A stretch of DNA of 64,000 nt, from contig QIAU01000121.1 of assembly GCA_003225055.1 (NCBI GenBank), forward strand, positions 83,460 through 147,459. Reading direction: 5' to 3'. Under the pieces are notes generated by a model. It did no database searches. It was given only the letters and a program-made list of their open reading frames with translations, and was not told where the DNA came from. The position numbers and the translations under genes were made by a program. The DNA is from Acidobacteriota bacterium. Lineage in GTDB: Bacteria; Acidobacteriota; Terriglobia; Terriglobales; Acidobacteriaceae. Of this stretch, positions 19,088 to 28,179 are shown piece after piece. How positions within the stretch are numbered: position 1 is the stretch's first letter; each line of letters opens with the position of its first letter.

Positions 19088-19867
19088 CTACAGGCCAAAC
19101 AACTCCCGCAGCCGCTTGGTCTGCGCGCGGCTCACGGGGATCTCGGTTTGCTTTCTGTCATCCATGCGCAACTGGTAGGAACTCTTGAACCAGGGGACAA
19201 CTTCCCGAATACGATTGATATTTACCAAGTAAGATCGATGGGCCCGCCAGAACAGGTTGGAATCGAGCGAAGCCAGCAGTTCCTCTAAAGTGCGGCAATT
19301 GGATTGGCCTTCTAAACCGGCGGCTCCCGCGGTAACAACCGAAATTACCCCGTCCTCGATCGAGGCGTAGCATATGTCTTTTTGATCGACCAGAAACAGA
19401 CGCCCGGCAGCCTTCAGCAAAATCTTAGCCGCAGGGATCTTCTGCGACTCCAGCATACGGACCAGCGTGTCCAGTTTGTCCGAAGGTGTCCCGGCGCTCT
19501 CAAGTTTCTGCCGAGCCTTTTGCACCGATTGCGCTACCCGTTTCTTGTCGAACGGCTTTAGCAAATAGTCAATGGCATTGACCTCGAAAGCCTTGACTGC
19601 ATATTGATCAAAAGCTGTGGCAAAGACGATTTTCGGGAGGGGAACTCTCTTGTCGAGCAGCTTCTTGATGACGCCAAAACCGTCCAATCCTGGCATCTGC
19701 ACATCCAGGAAAACCAGATCCGGATTGTGTTCGCGGATGAGATTGATCGCCTCCAGCCCATTCTTGCCCTGCGCCACCACGTCAACATCGCCAACGTCTT
19801 GGAGCAAAAATGCCAGTTCGTCGCGGGCCAATTGCTCGTCATCCACGATCACTGCGGATAAGGACAT
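19088..19867 (-). CDS. LytTR-family response regulator (AlgR/LytR type)
   Basis: The 259-residue protein has an N-terminal receiver domain (VIVDDEQLARDELAFLL, phospho-acceptor Asp in LVFLDVQMPGLDG, KP loop in IDYLLKPFDKKRV). A C-terminal LytTR DNA-binding domain follows (RLFLVDQKDICYASIEDGVISV ... LFWRAHRSYLVNINRIREVVPWF). It should bind paired direct repeats upstream of target genes when phosphorylated. No histidine kinase is adjacent, so the partner is elsewhere. The last codons, VSRAQTKRLRELFGL, are typical of the family. Confidence 0.95.
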   Translation of the reverse strand: MSLSAVIVDDEQLARDELAFLLQDVGDVDVVAQGKNGLEAINLIREHNPDLVFLDVQMPGLDGFGVIKKLLDKRVPLPKIVFATAFDQYAVKAFEVNAIDYLLKPFDKKRVAQSVQKARQKLESAGTPSDKLDTLVRMLESQKIPAAKILLKAAGRLFLVDQKDICYASIEDGVISVVTAGAAGLEGQSNCRTLEELLASLDSNLFWRAHRSYLVNINRIREVVPWFKSSYQLRMDDRKQTEIPVSRAQTKRLRELFGL

Positions 19868-19982
19868 GGGCCTCCAAATCTGGAATCAGTTCATAGAGAG
19901 TATAGCGAGCGCTTTCGATGAGGGTCAACGCGAGCCGACGCCGGCGCGAGAAATGTTCCCACTCTGCCCTTGCGAGGTGGAA

Positions 19983-20663
19983 TTAATCGTGGGGCCGTCC
20001 GGCCTCAACGTGCTCGTCCTCAGTGGTTTCGCTCGCCGCCTCTGGGGAACCGCCTTGGGGGGGCACGCCCGCAGCACTGGCGTCAGAGCCAGCCTCGGCC
20101 GGGTACAAGTCGCTCTGGAACGATTCCGCAACCAGCTTCTCGAATTCCTCCATGCTGGGCAGTTCGGTGACGTCTTTGAGACCGAAGCGCAGCAGAAATT
20201 CCTTGGTGGTTTTGTACAGGATGGGCCTGCCAACTACGGCCTTGCGGCCTGCCGTCGTGATGAGCTTGCGGTCGAGTAGTGTGGCGATGACGCCGCTTGA
20301 GTCCACGCCCCGGATTTCGCTGATCTCAGGAACCGTCACGGGTTGCTTGTAAGCGATCACCGCCAGCGTCTCCAGCGCCGGGAGGGAGAGACGGATCGGC
20401 GGCTTCAGGCTCTTGGCGAACGCGCGAACCACATCGTGCTGCTCGGGTTTTGTCGCCATGCGGTAGCCGCCCGCGACTTGACGAATCTCAATGCCATGAT
20501 CGGCGCAGGCGTACTCTCCCACCAGTTCTTCGAGAGCAGTACGGACTTGGGCTCTAAGATCGGTTTCCTCGTCTGATGGGGAAATGAGTTGAACCATTTG
20601 ATCGAGCGTAACGGGATTTTCCGCCGCGTAGATGAGGGCTTCGATTTTGGCCTTTAGACTCAT
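19983..20663 (-). CDS. scpB: Segregation and condensation protein B
   Basis: The 226-residue protein is the winged-helix partner of ScpA in the SMC condensin complex. Family segments are LKAKIEALIYAAENPVTLDQM, ETLAVIAYKQPVTVPEISEIRGVDSSGVIATLLDR and ITTAGRKAVVGRPILYKTTKEFLLRFGL. The last 50 residues are Ala/Glu-rich and variable. It follows scpA by 131 bases containing two perfect hairpins. Confidence 0.96.
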   Translation of the reverse strand: MSLKAKIEALIYAAENPVTLDQMVQLISPSDEETDLRAQVRTALEELVGEYACADHGIEIRQVAGGYRMATKPEQHDVVRAFAKSLKPPIRLSLPALETLAVIAYKQPVTVPEISEIRGVDSSGVIATLLDRKLITTAGRKAVVGRPILYKTTKEFLLRFGLKDVTELPSMEEFEKLVAESFQSDLYPAEAGSDASAAGVPPQGGSPEAASETTEDEHVEAGRPHD

Positions 20664-20712
20664 TGGATAATTGTGGCGTTCCTACCGGACTTGCACATTG
20701 TTTTTGGCGTTA

Positions 20713-20760
20713 CCCGGCACTTCCGTGCCGGGCCCTCGTAGCTCGCCCCTTTTGGCGAGC
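20713..20760. repeat. Two adjacent perfect hairpins between scpA and scpB
   Basis: CCCGGCAC-TTCC-GTGCCGGG (20713-20732, 8-bp stem) and GCTCGCC-CCTTTT-GGCGAGC (20741-20760, 7-bp stem) lie in the intergenic gap. They could attenuate scpB relative to scpA or be REP-like elements. Confidence 0.6.
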
Positions 20761-20794
20761 ACAGCTCCTAGCTACCCGCTACTAACTCCTGCCT

Positions 20795-21664
20795 CTATCT
20801 CCAGTCGTCGCGCACGGCGGCCTGTTGGTTCATAACCTCGTCAAAATGAGTGTGCTTGCGAACGACGATTTCGCCAAATAGGCGATCCTGACGAACCTGG
20901 ATGGCCTGCAGGCGGACCAGTTCTAGCAGGGCGAGAAACATGCAGACCAGGGCATTGCGCGAATTGACATGGCGCAACAACTGCATGAGCCGCACCGGCC
21001 TTTCTTCCAACGCCAACCGACGCCGCAAATAGTCAATCATCTGCCCGACGGTGACGGCCTCCTCGTCAACCTGGATAATCGGCCGCGTCCTGGCGCGATC
21101 CAGAACTTTTTGAAAGGTCTTAACCAGGTCGATCACGTCGGCCGCGATTTCCGGTTCCGTGCCCTCGGCGTCTTGGAAGTCTTTGAGCGCCGGATTCGAC
21201 CAGACCGCTTCTTCGATCTGCTGCTTCTGCAGCAACATTTGCGCCGCCGATTTGAATTTCTCGTGCTCAAGCAGGCGGTTGACCAGCTCCGAGCGTGGAT
21301 CTCCCTGTTCTTCCGCAGGCGTGTCCGGATCGCGGGGCAGCAGCATCTTTGACTTGATGTGAATAAGAACCGAGGCCATGTAGATGAACTCGGCGGCCAC
21401 GTTCACATCCAGTTCCCGCAGCTTGCTTACGTAGGCCAGGTATTGCGCCGTGATCTTGGCAACCGGGATATCGTAAATATCGATATCCTGCTTCCGAATC
21501 AGATCGAGAAGTAGATCGAGAGGCCCTTCATACACGTCGCTGACTGAGACCGCAAACGGAAAGTCGCTTTCCGCGGCCTTGGCTGCCTGAGGAGCTGAGG
21601 AAACCTCGGCGGTGGGGGTTATGATGACCGGCATCTCAGAACCAGTTTTCAATTCTTCGGGCAT
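20795..21664 (-). CDS. scpA: Segregation and condensation protein A
   Basis: The 289-residue kleisin bridges the two SMC heads and binds ScpB. It contains the N-terminal YEGPLDLLLDLIRKQDIDIYDIPVAKITAQYL block and the C-terminal LALLELVRLQAIQVRQDRLFGEIVV winged helix. It lies 54 bases downstream of trpS and upstream of scpB; M50 protease-trpS-scpA-scpB is a common gene order. Confidence 0.97.
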   Translation of the reverse strand: MPEELKTGSEMPVIITPTAEVSSAPQAAKAAESDFPFAVSVSDVYEGPLDLLLDLIRKQDIDIYDIPVAKITAQYLAYVSKLRELDVNVAAEFIYMASVLIHIKSKMLLPRDPDTPAEEQGDPRSELVNRLLEHEKFKSAAQMLLQKQQIEEAVWSNPALKDFQDAEGTEPEIAADVIDLVKTFQKVLDRARTRPIIQVDEEAVTVGQMIDYLRRRLALEERPVRLMQLLRHVNSRNALVCMFLALLELVRLQAIQVRQDRLFGEIVVRKHTHFDEVMNQQAAVRDDWR

Positions 21665-21718
21665 GCCCCACTCTCGATCGATGACATTCCGTTATTTGGT
21701 ACCCTGGGCGTTGTACAC

Positions 21719-22738
21719 CTAGTTCTGGGTGATACCCATAGCCTCGCGCACCTCGTTCATAGTGGCATGGGCCACCTTGCGGGCACGGGCCGAGCCTGCC
21801 TCCAGAATATCCCAGGCCAGCTTGGGATGGTCCTCGTATTTTTTTCGGCGCTCCTGCATAGGATTCAAGATGTTAACTAGGGCATCGGCAGCCCAGCTCT
21901 TGCACTCGATGCAGCCGATACCCGCAGAGCGGCAGCCCACGTTGACTTTTTCGCTGGTGGCGCGGTCGCTGAAGATCTTGTGAAGGTCTCCAACAGGACA
22001 AACATCGGGATTTCCCGGATCCGAGCGCCGGACGCGCGCGGGATCGGTAACCATGGTCTTCAGCTTTTGCCGCACCAGCGGCTCAGGGTCGGTAAGCATG
22101 ATCGTGTTGCCATATGACTTCGACATCTTTCTTCCATCGGTTCCGGGCAGCTTGGCGGCGGGAGTGAGCAAGGGCTGAGGCTCGGGAAACACGGGCCTGT
22201 GCTTGCCGTAAAACATGTTGAAGCGCCGGCCGATCTCCCGTGTGAGTTCGACGTGCGGAACCTGGTCCTCGCCCACGGGCACAAAGTCACCCTTGTAGAT
22301 CAGGATGTCGGCGGCCTGCAACACGGGATAACCGAGAAAACCGTAGGTGCCGAGGTCCTTCTCCGTAATATTCGCCCGCTGTTCCTTATAGGTAGGTACG
22401 CGCTCCAGCCAGCCGAGTGGCGTAATCATGGAGAACAGCAAGTGCAATTCGGCATGTTGCGGCACATGCGACTGGATGAACATGGTGCTGCGCTCGGGAT
22501 CGAGTCCAGCGGCCAACCAGTCGAGCAGCACCTCGACCGAGTTTTCTTTAATGCGCGACGTGTCCGCGTAATCCGTAGTCAGCGCATGCCAGTCGGCGAC
22601 AAAGAAGAAGCATTCGTACTCATCTTGCATGCGCACCCAGTTGTCTAGAGCGCCAACGTAGTTGCCGAGGTGCAGTTTGCCGGTGGAGCGCATCCCGCTG
22701 AGCACGCGTTTACGGTGGTTGGAACGTGAGGCCGTCAT
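21719..22738 (-). CDS. trpS: Tryptophan--tRNA ligase with a four-cysteine cluster motif
   Basis: The 339-residue class I synthetase has the HIGH-like GKLHLGNY (20-27) and the KMSKS loop GRKMSKSYGN. Between residues 247 and 279 it carries Cys-x21-Cys-x6-Cys-x2-Cys (C247, C269, C276, C279), close to the motif reported for TrpRS enzymes with a [4Fe-4S] cluster in the anticodon-binding domain. Its ATG overlaps the stop codon of the M50 protease by four bases (ATGA), so the two are translationally coupled. Confidence 0.96.
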   Translation of the reverse strand: MTASRSNHRKRVLSGMRSTGKLHLGNYVGALDNWVRMQDEYECFFFVADWHALTTDYADTSRIKENSVEVLLDWLAAGLDPERSTMFIQSHVPQHAELHLLFSMITPLGWLERVPTYKEQRANITEKDLGTYGFLGYPVLQAADILIYKGDFVPVGEDQVPHVELTREIGRRFNMFYGKHRPVFPEPQPLLTPAAKLPGTDGRKMSKSYGNTIMLTDPEPLVRQKLKTMVTDPARVRRSDPGNPDVCPVGDLHKIFSDRATSEKVNVGCRSAGIGCIECKSWAADALVNILNPMQERRKKYEDHPKLAWDILEAGSARARKVAHATMNEVREAMGITQN

Positions 22739-23412
22739 CGGAGAAAGTAAATAAAAAAAGCCATAAAAGGGGAAATCAGCCTGCTCAACAGACCGGGCCC
22801 AAAATAAACCAGAGCCAAAAGACCGAAGAAGCCGATTCGGTCGTAAAGGGCCAGTGCCGGACCCGAGAGGGCATGGCGGAGAACGTGACTGCCGTCCAGC
22901 GGCGGTATCGGAATCAGATTAAAGACAGCAAGCACGACATTGATCAGCAGCAAGTTATAAAGCAGCATGCTCAGTGGCACCAGGAGCGAACCGCCACTCA
23001 GGAGCACGATTCCGTAAGTTGTCTCGTGAACGATCTCCCTTCCAGTGGGCGATGTGAGTGAGATCAGCAGCAATAGGCCCAATGCGACCAACGCCGTCAG
23101 GAAATTGCTCACCGGACCGGCCACGGAAGTGAGGACATCGTCCAAAACTGGATTCTTGAAATTGCGAGGATTCACCGGAGTGGGCTTCGCCCAGCCCAGC
23201 ACCGGCATATGCGCAAACCAAGCAATGGCGGGCAGCAAAATCGTACCAATTGGATCGATGTGTTTGATGGGATTTAGGGTTATGCGCCCCAACATGTTGG
23301 CCGTGGGATCGCCGCGTCGATTCGCCATCCAGGCGTGCGCCGACTCGTGAATGCTGATGGCGAACAGGAATACGATCGCTTGAAACACCAAGTTGACGGT
23401 CTCGAACGTCAT
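22735..23412 (-). CDS. Site-2 protease family (M50) membrane metalloprotease
   Basis: A 225-residue polytopic protein with the zinc motif HESAH (residues 22-26) in the first helix and the second-ligand motif NLIPIPPLDGSHVL near residue 170. These small S2P homologues cleave transmembrane substrates inside the bilayer. First gene of the protease-trpS-scpA-scpB operon. Confidence 0.93.
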   Translation of the reverse strand: MTFETVNLVFQAIVFLFAISIHESAHAWMANRRGDPTANMLGRITLNPIKHIDPIGTILLPAIAWFAHMPVLGWAKPTPVNPRNFKNPVLDDVLTSVAGPVSNFLTALVALGLLLLISLTSPTGREIVHETTYGIVLLSGGSLLVPLSMLLYNLLLINVVLAVFNLIPIPPLDGSHVLRHALSGPALALYDRIGFFGLLALVYFGPGLLSRLISPFMAFFIYFLR

Positions 23413-23670
23413 GCGTGATTGGTTTTGATACTATCACGCAAATTGCGGATTCTGTGTGCTTTGCGCGGCGCAGTCGCTTGCTGCCGGAAGCGGCAATCGG
23501 GTTAAATTACAACTCTCTCGAGCAGCTTCCATCCAACTCGGGCCCGGGTTTCCGACTCAAAACGAAAGGTCTGAATGCGACCGTTGTTGGATGTTCAGCG
23601 TGGGAGCTGATTTTATTTCTCGCCGCGCTGCCGAATTGAGAATACAATTTTCGCAACCGTGGGGTGTGTC

Positions 23671-24873
23671 ATGAACCGCCGCATATTCGCCTCCCCTCTT
23701 CTGGTAGTGGTTCTGACGATCGGTTTGATCGCGCAGGGCAGGCCCGGGTCGGGTGGCGGGAGTCGGACGCCTGGGAGCAACAGCAATACCACTCGCAATC
23801 CTAGCTTGAATGTTCCCGCCAGTACTGTCCCCTCTCCGCTCGATACACGCGGTCCGACCTTCTTGTCCGGGAAGGTGGTAGTGGATGACGGCACGCCGTT
23901 GACCGACGCCGCGCTCATCCAAAGCATTTGCAAGGGACGGATACGCGCCGAGGGCTACACGGATCGAAAGGGCGCCTTTAGCGTCGACCTGAACAGCAAT
24001 GCCAGGCAAATGGTAGTGACGGCGGAAGAAAATGATAGTGGGATTCCGGCTGCCGTCACGGCGCCGCGTAGCGGATCCAATGCAGGCATCGCGCACCGCG
24101 ATATGCGTGATTGTGACCTCCAGGCTGTCTTGCCGGGATTCACCTCACAATCCGTTGAACTAGCCAGTAAAGTTAATGAATTCGGGAATGCGGACGTCGG
24201 CGTCATTGTGCTGCACCGAATGAAACAAGTGGAAGGTTTCACGATCAGCGCTACCACTGCCTCGGCCCCAGGAAAAGCGACCAGACAATACGAGAAAGGC
24301 CGAGAAGACGAGAAAAAGGGAAAGTGGAGCGCGGCTCAGGCCGAATTCAGTAAGGCGGTGGAAATTTATCCGAAATACGCCGTGGCTTGGCTGGAACTTG
24401 GCCGCGCCCAGCTACAGATGAACGACCCCGCTGCGGCGAAAGCTTCCTTCCAGCAATCCATCGCTGCAGACACAAAGTTTGTCAGTCCTCACGAGGAGCT
24501 GTCGCAACTAGCGCTGAAAGAAAAACAGTGGAAGGAGTTGGCGGATCATACCGAGCAGCTGCTGAAGCTGAATCCGATGAGCTTCCCCCAATACTACTAC
24601 TACAACGCGCTCGCCTCTTACTTCCTCGAGAGTTTTGATCAGGCCGAAAAGAGCGCCGCGCAAGGCCTCTCCATAGACGCGCAGCATCGGGTTCCGAAAC
24701 TGGAGTACATCCTCGGGATCATTCTCGCGCAGAAACACGATTACGCTGGCGCTGCCCTGCACGTTCGAAATTACATTCAGTTGCTGCCCAATGCTGACGA
24801 TATTGCCGTCGCTCAGAAGCAGCTTGCGGAGTTGGATCGGCTCTCCGCCAGCGCTGCAGATCAGAAAAAATAG
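23671..24873 (+). CDS. Secreted TPR protein with N-terminal carboxypeptidase-regulatory-like domain
   Basis: About 400 residues. A signal peptide (IFASPLLVVVLTIGLIAQG) is followed by a Gly/Ser/Asn-rich linker and a beta-sandwich-like stretch (FLSGKVVVDDGTPLTDAALIQSICKGRIRAEGYTDRKGAFSV) of the carboxypeptidase regulatory type. From about residue 210 come TPR repeats (KWSAAQAEFSKAVEIYPKYAVAWLELGRAQLQM and following). Such proteins are common envelope adaptors; the partner is unknown. Start ATG chosen over an upstream GTG because it begins the signal peptide. Confidence 0.82.
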   Translation: MNRRIFASPLLVVVLTIGLIAQGRPGSGGGSRTPGSNSNTTRNPSLNVPASTVPSPLDTRGPTFLSGKVVVDDGTPLTDAALIQSICKGRIRAEGYTDRKGAFSVDLNSNARQMVVTAEENDSGIPAAVTAPRSGSNAGIAHRDMRDCDLQAVLPGFTSQSVELASKVNEFGNADVGVIVLHRMKQVEGFTISATTASAPGKATRQYEKGREDEKKGKWSAAQAEFSKAVEIYPKYAVAWLELGRAQLQMNDPAAAKASFQQSIAADTKFVSPHEELSQLALKEKQWKELADHTEQLLKLNPMSFPQYYYYNALASYFLESFDQAEKSAAQGLSIDAQHRVPKLEYILGIILAQKHDYAGAALHVRNYIQLLPNADDIAVAQKQLAELDRLSASAADQKK

Positions 24874-24902
24874 ACGCGACTCAAAACCCGCCGTGGAATT
24901 GA

Positions 24903-25715
24903 CTATCCCTTCTCGTAGGCCTTACGCAATTCCTCGGGCGCGATGGGCTTCACCTTGACCGGCTTGGCCGGAACGCCTGCCACTACGTGATAGGGCTCCA
25001 CCTTCTTGGATGCGACTCCCATCGAGCCCACCAGGCCATGTTCGGCCACATGCACTCCGCTCAGTACCGTGGCGTGATAGGTGATGCGAGCCCGTGGGCC
25101 AATTTCAGTCTTTTGATTGGTGACGATCATGCCATCGTTCAGATCGTGCGCATGCGAGTAGACGTTGGCATAATCGGAAATCGAGCTTCCTTCGTGAATG
25201 ATGATCTCGCCGCGATCGTCAAGCAGCACGTATTTGTGGATCACGCAGTTGTCTTCGACGGTCAAGTTGTAGCCGTAGGAGACTTCCACGCCGTGAAAAA
25301 TCTTGACGTTCTTGCCGCAATGTTTGAACACATGGCGGGCCAGCATGGCACGCACGCGATACCCCAGCCAATGGTTCAGACCCACCGGGGAGCGGTCGTA
25401 CATCATCCAGAACCAGATCAGCGGCTTGCGCTCCGCGTATTTGGCCGCGTCCACGTCACCGTAGTATTCAGGTTCGAGAGTCGCGTTGCGCGAATCGAAG
25501 GAGTGCACTTGGATTTGTATGGCCAGAGGCGTGCCCGAGTCCGGCGGGGCATACGGCCGACCAAGGTACAACTGGTGCAGCGCATCGCGAACCACCACGC
25601 TGCGGTACTCCGGATCGCGGTTCATGAATTCCCGGTCCAGGGAATCAATCCAGGAAAGAAAAGCCTTCTCGGCCCTTGGCGTGGGAGACAGATTTCGGTA
25701 TTCGTATCGCGGCAT
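24903..25715 (-). CDS. Hexapeptide-repeat acyltransferase
   Basis: A 270-residue left-handed beta-helix acyltransferase. The hexapeptide pattern is clear from about residue 145 (VKIFHGVEVSYGYNLTVEDNCVIHKYVLLDDRGEIIIHEGSSISDYANVYSH) to the tail (HGLVGSMGVASKKVEPYHVVAGVPAKPVKVK), with a candidate catalytic His in YSHAHDLND. A helical N-terminal domain of about 130 residues precedes it, which is longer than in simple serine or maltose acetyltransferases. The start MPRYEYRN is used; the frame stays open for another 148 codons upstream but that part is antisense to the agmatinase-family gene. Confidence 0.85.
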   Translation of the reverse strand: MPRYEYRNLSPTPRAEKAFLSWIDSLDREFMNRDPEYRSVVVRDALHQLYLGRPYAPPDSGTPLAIQIQVHSFDSRNATLEPEYYGDVDAAKYAERKPLIWFWMMYDRSPVGLNHWLGYRVRAMLARHVFKHCGKNVKIFHGVEVSYGYNLTVEDNCVIHKYVLLDDRGEIIIHEGSSISDYANVYSHAHDLNDGMIVTNQKTEIGPRARITYHATVLSGVHVAEHGLVGSMGVASKKVEPYHVVAGVPAKPVKVKPIAPEELRKAYEKG

Positions 25716-25820
25716 AGCCCCTCGTTGCTGGGTAGGAAATAGGCTAAAACATAGCATATTGAGCCGAGAGCAGCGGAGGATGCGGTTCGCTCGCGAGCAT
25801 GCTTTATAATTCGCGCGCCC

Positions 25821-26765
25821 ATGCAAGCGAGAAAGAGGAGTACGCCGCACCCCAAGCCGGTCGATGCCCTGGTCTACCCGCGCTTTTCGGGCGTGCCCAC
25901 CTTCATGCGCCTGCCGCATGTCCCACAGGCAGAAGACCTCGACATCGCCCTCATCGGTGTTCCGTTTGATGGAGGCACGACCTACAGGCCTGGTCCGCGC
26001 TTCGGGCCGCGCAACATTCGCGTGCAGTCGGCGATGATTCGCCCCTGGAACCCGGTGTTGAAAGTCAATCCCTTTGAGAAGTGGCGGATCGGCGACTTCG
26101 GAGATTTGTCGATAAACCCACTGTCGATTGAGGACACCTATAAACGAATCAGCGAGCAATTAACCGCTGTGTTGCAGAGCGGAACGAAGCCTGTTTGCGT
26201 CGGCGGGGATCATTCGATTCTGCTGCCGATTCTGAGGGCGATCCATAAACAATTGGGGCCAGTCGGTTTTGTGCAGCTCGACGCTCACGGGGATACTTGG
26301 GGTGGATATTTCGGCAGCCCGCACTCGCATGGCACGCCGGTGAAGTACGCGGTGGAAGAAGGATTGATTGCCAAAGGCTTCCGACTTCAGGTCGGATTGC
26401 GTGGGCAGGTCTATGGCGAAGGCGACTTCGACTTCGCCCGCAAACACGGGATCGAGATCATCACCTGCGAACAGTTCCATCGCGATGGATTAGGCCCGGT
26501 TCGGAGACATTTGAAAAAGTTTGGCAAGCGTCCCACATACGTGACGTTCGACATTGACGTGGTCGATCCGGCGTTTGCGCCCGGCACAGGTACGCCACAG
26601 ATTGGCGGCCTGAGCAGCGCGCAAGCATTGGAGTTGGTGCGCAGCTTGCGAGGCCTGAACCTGGTGGGCTCCGATCTGGTCGAGGTCTCTCCGCCCTACG
26701 ATAGCCAGGAGATCACGTCACTGCTGGCGGCCAACCTGCTGTTTGAGATGCTTTGCCTCTTTTGA
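25821..26765 (+). CDS. speB: Ureohydrolase (agmatinase/arginase family)
   Basis: The 314-residue enzyme hydrolyses a guanidino group to urea. The binuclear manganese site is complete: GGDHS, DAHGD and DIDVVDP, with SHGTPV and EVSPPYD also conserved. Substrate cannot be fixed from sequence: agmatine is likeliest, but guanidinobutyrate or guanidine-like substrates occur in the same family. It heads a plus-strand operon with an amino acid/polyamine permease and a D-aminoacylase-like amidohydrolase. Confidence 0.88.
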   Translation: MQARKRSTPHPKPVDALVYPRFSGVPTFMRLPHVPQAEDLDIALIGVPFDGGTTYRPGPRFGPRNIRVQSAMIRPWNPVLKVNPFEKWRIGDFGDLSINPLSIEDTYKRISEQLTAVLQSGTKPVCVGGDHSILLPILRAIHKQLGPVGFVQLDAHGDTWGGYFGSPHSHGTPVKYAVEEGLIAKGFRLQVGLRGQVYGEGDFDFARKHGIEIITCEQFHRDGLGPVRRHLKKFGKRPTYVTFDIDVVDPAFAPGTGTPQIGGLSSAQALELVRSLRGLNLVGSDLVEVSPPYDSQEITSLLAANLLFEMLCLF

Positions 26766-26805
26766 GGTCACCCCGAGATCGCCCAGACCGCAGAGAACAA
26801 CAACC

Positions 26806-28149
26806 ATGACTCAACTCGCCCGCACGCTTCGCGTCACCGACTACTTCACCCTGGGATGGGGCACAATGGTTGGAGTGGGGTGGCTGGTCGTAATGGATGA
26901 CTGGCTCTCCCGGGGCGGGCCGTTGGGAGCTGTTCTTGGCTTCGCCATCGGCGGAGCCTTGCTGCTGCCCATCGGCTATGTGTATGGCCAGTTGGTAATG
27001 GCCATACCCGACGCGGCGGGCGAGATTGCCTATACCGCGAAAGTCTTTCCGCAGTTCGTCAGCTTCGCGACTGGCTGGATGATGGTTCTTGCTTATTTCA
27101 TCGTTTGTCCCTGGGAAGCGGTGGCCGTGGGGAGAATTGCCAGCTACATCTTTCCGGTGCTGGACTCGCTTGAAATCTATCGAGTGGCGGGAAAGCCCGT
27201 GTACCTGCCGCATCTGATTATCGGGCTCGGGCTCACGGCGCTACTGACTGTGCTGAACTATCGTGGGATCCGGTTAAGTGCCACTTTTCAGAACTGGAGT
27301 GCCTTTGCGACATTGGTGCTGTTTGCGGTCTTTGTGTCCTTCGGAGCGGGACATGGCTCGGCGCGGAATTTCTCCCCCCTATTCGGCGGGAACGGCGTCT
27401 TGGTTTCGATATTTCTGGTGATGCAGATCGTGCCCTATTTCATGACAGGCTTTGAATCCGTCGCCAAGGCGGCGGAGGAGGCCAGTCCGGGGTTTCGCGC
27501 CCGCGGGTTCTTCAAGGCGATCATCATGGCGATTGTTGTGGGCATCCTCTTCTACACGGTCGTGATTGCCGCAGTAGCCTACGCCGCCCCCTGGGAGACG
27601 CTCACGTCAGAGAAGTTCATGACCGCAGTTGCCTTCGAGCATGCAGTCGGGTCGCGGTGGATTGTGAACCTAATTCTCGCGGCGGCGCTTCTATCGCTAT
27701 TTAAGGTATTCAACGGGAATTTTGTGGCAGCCAGCCGGCTTGTCTTCGCGCTTGGACGGCGTGGGCTGGTAGACAGCCGGCTTGCCACCGTCCATCCGGT
27801 AAATCACACGCCTTCGACGGCTGTGATCTGGGTTGGACTGGCGACCGCGGCGTCGATGTTTCTTGGACAAGCTATCCTGGTGCCGGTCTCAGAAGTGGGC
27901 TCGGTCGCCTCGGCGGTCGGGTGGACAGCAGCCTGCTCGGCACACTACGCCATGCGGCCGGCTCGCCATCAGCGCATGGTGGCAGCCCTGGGAGTATTTT
28001 TGGGGCTCATGATGATCCTGATGAAGATCATTCCCGCCTTACCCGGGCATTTCAGCGGATATGAGTGGTTAGCCTTGGCAATTTGGAGCGCGGTAGGCTT
28101 GGGTTTGAACTGGCGGGGAAAAGCAGTCTCTCTGCAGAAAGTGGCTTAA
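26806..28149 (+). CDS. APC-superfamily amino acid/polyamine permease
   Basis: A 447-residue, 12-helix permease. The first helix (YFTLGWGTMVGVGWLVVMDDWL) carries an APC-type substrate loop, though with GWGTMVGVG in place of the usual GxG(I/V)IGxG pattern. The start MTQLARTLRVTDYF is chosen because an earlier in-frame ATG lies within the preceding agmatinase-family gene. It lies 41 bases after that gene and 30 before the amidohydrolase gene, so import of the substrate of one of them is a reasonable guess. Confidence 0.88.
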   Translation: MTQLARTLRVTDYFTLGWGTMVGVGWLVVMDDWLSRGGPLGAVLGFAIGGALLLPIGYVYGQLVMAIPDAAGEIAYTAKVFPQFVSFATGWMMVLAYFIVCPWEAVAVGRIASYIFPVLDSLEIYRVAGKPVYLPHLIIGLGLTALLTVLNYRGIRLSATFQNWSAFATLVLFAVFVSFGAGHGSARNFSPLFGGNGVLVSIFLVMQIVPYFMTGFESVAKAAEEASPGFRARGFFKAIIMAIVVGILFYTVVIAAVAYAAPWETLTSEKFMTAVAFEHAVGSRWIVNLILAAALLSLFKVFNGNFVAASRLVFALGRRGLVDSRLATVHPVNHTPSTAVIWVGLATAASMFLGQAILVPVSEVGSVASAVGWTAACSAHYAMRPARHQRMVAALGVFLGLMMILMKIIPALPGHFSGYEWLALAIWSAVGLGLNWRGKAVSLQKVA

Positions 28150-28179
28150 TACAGATAAGGAGTGAAGTTGGAAACAAAC

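Noticed and set aside
25716..26159. N-terminal extension of the acyltransferase frame
   Set aside because: It runs antisense through the start of the agmatinase-family gene and reads as unstructured Arg-rich sequence; a good start with GAGGGG lies at 25715.
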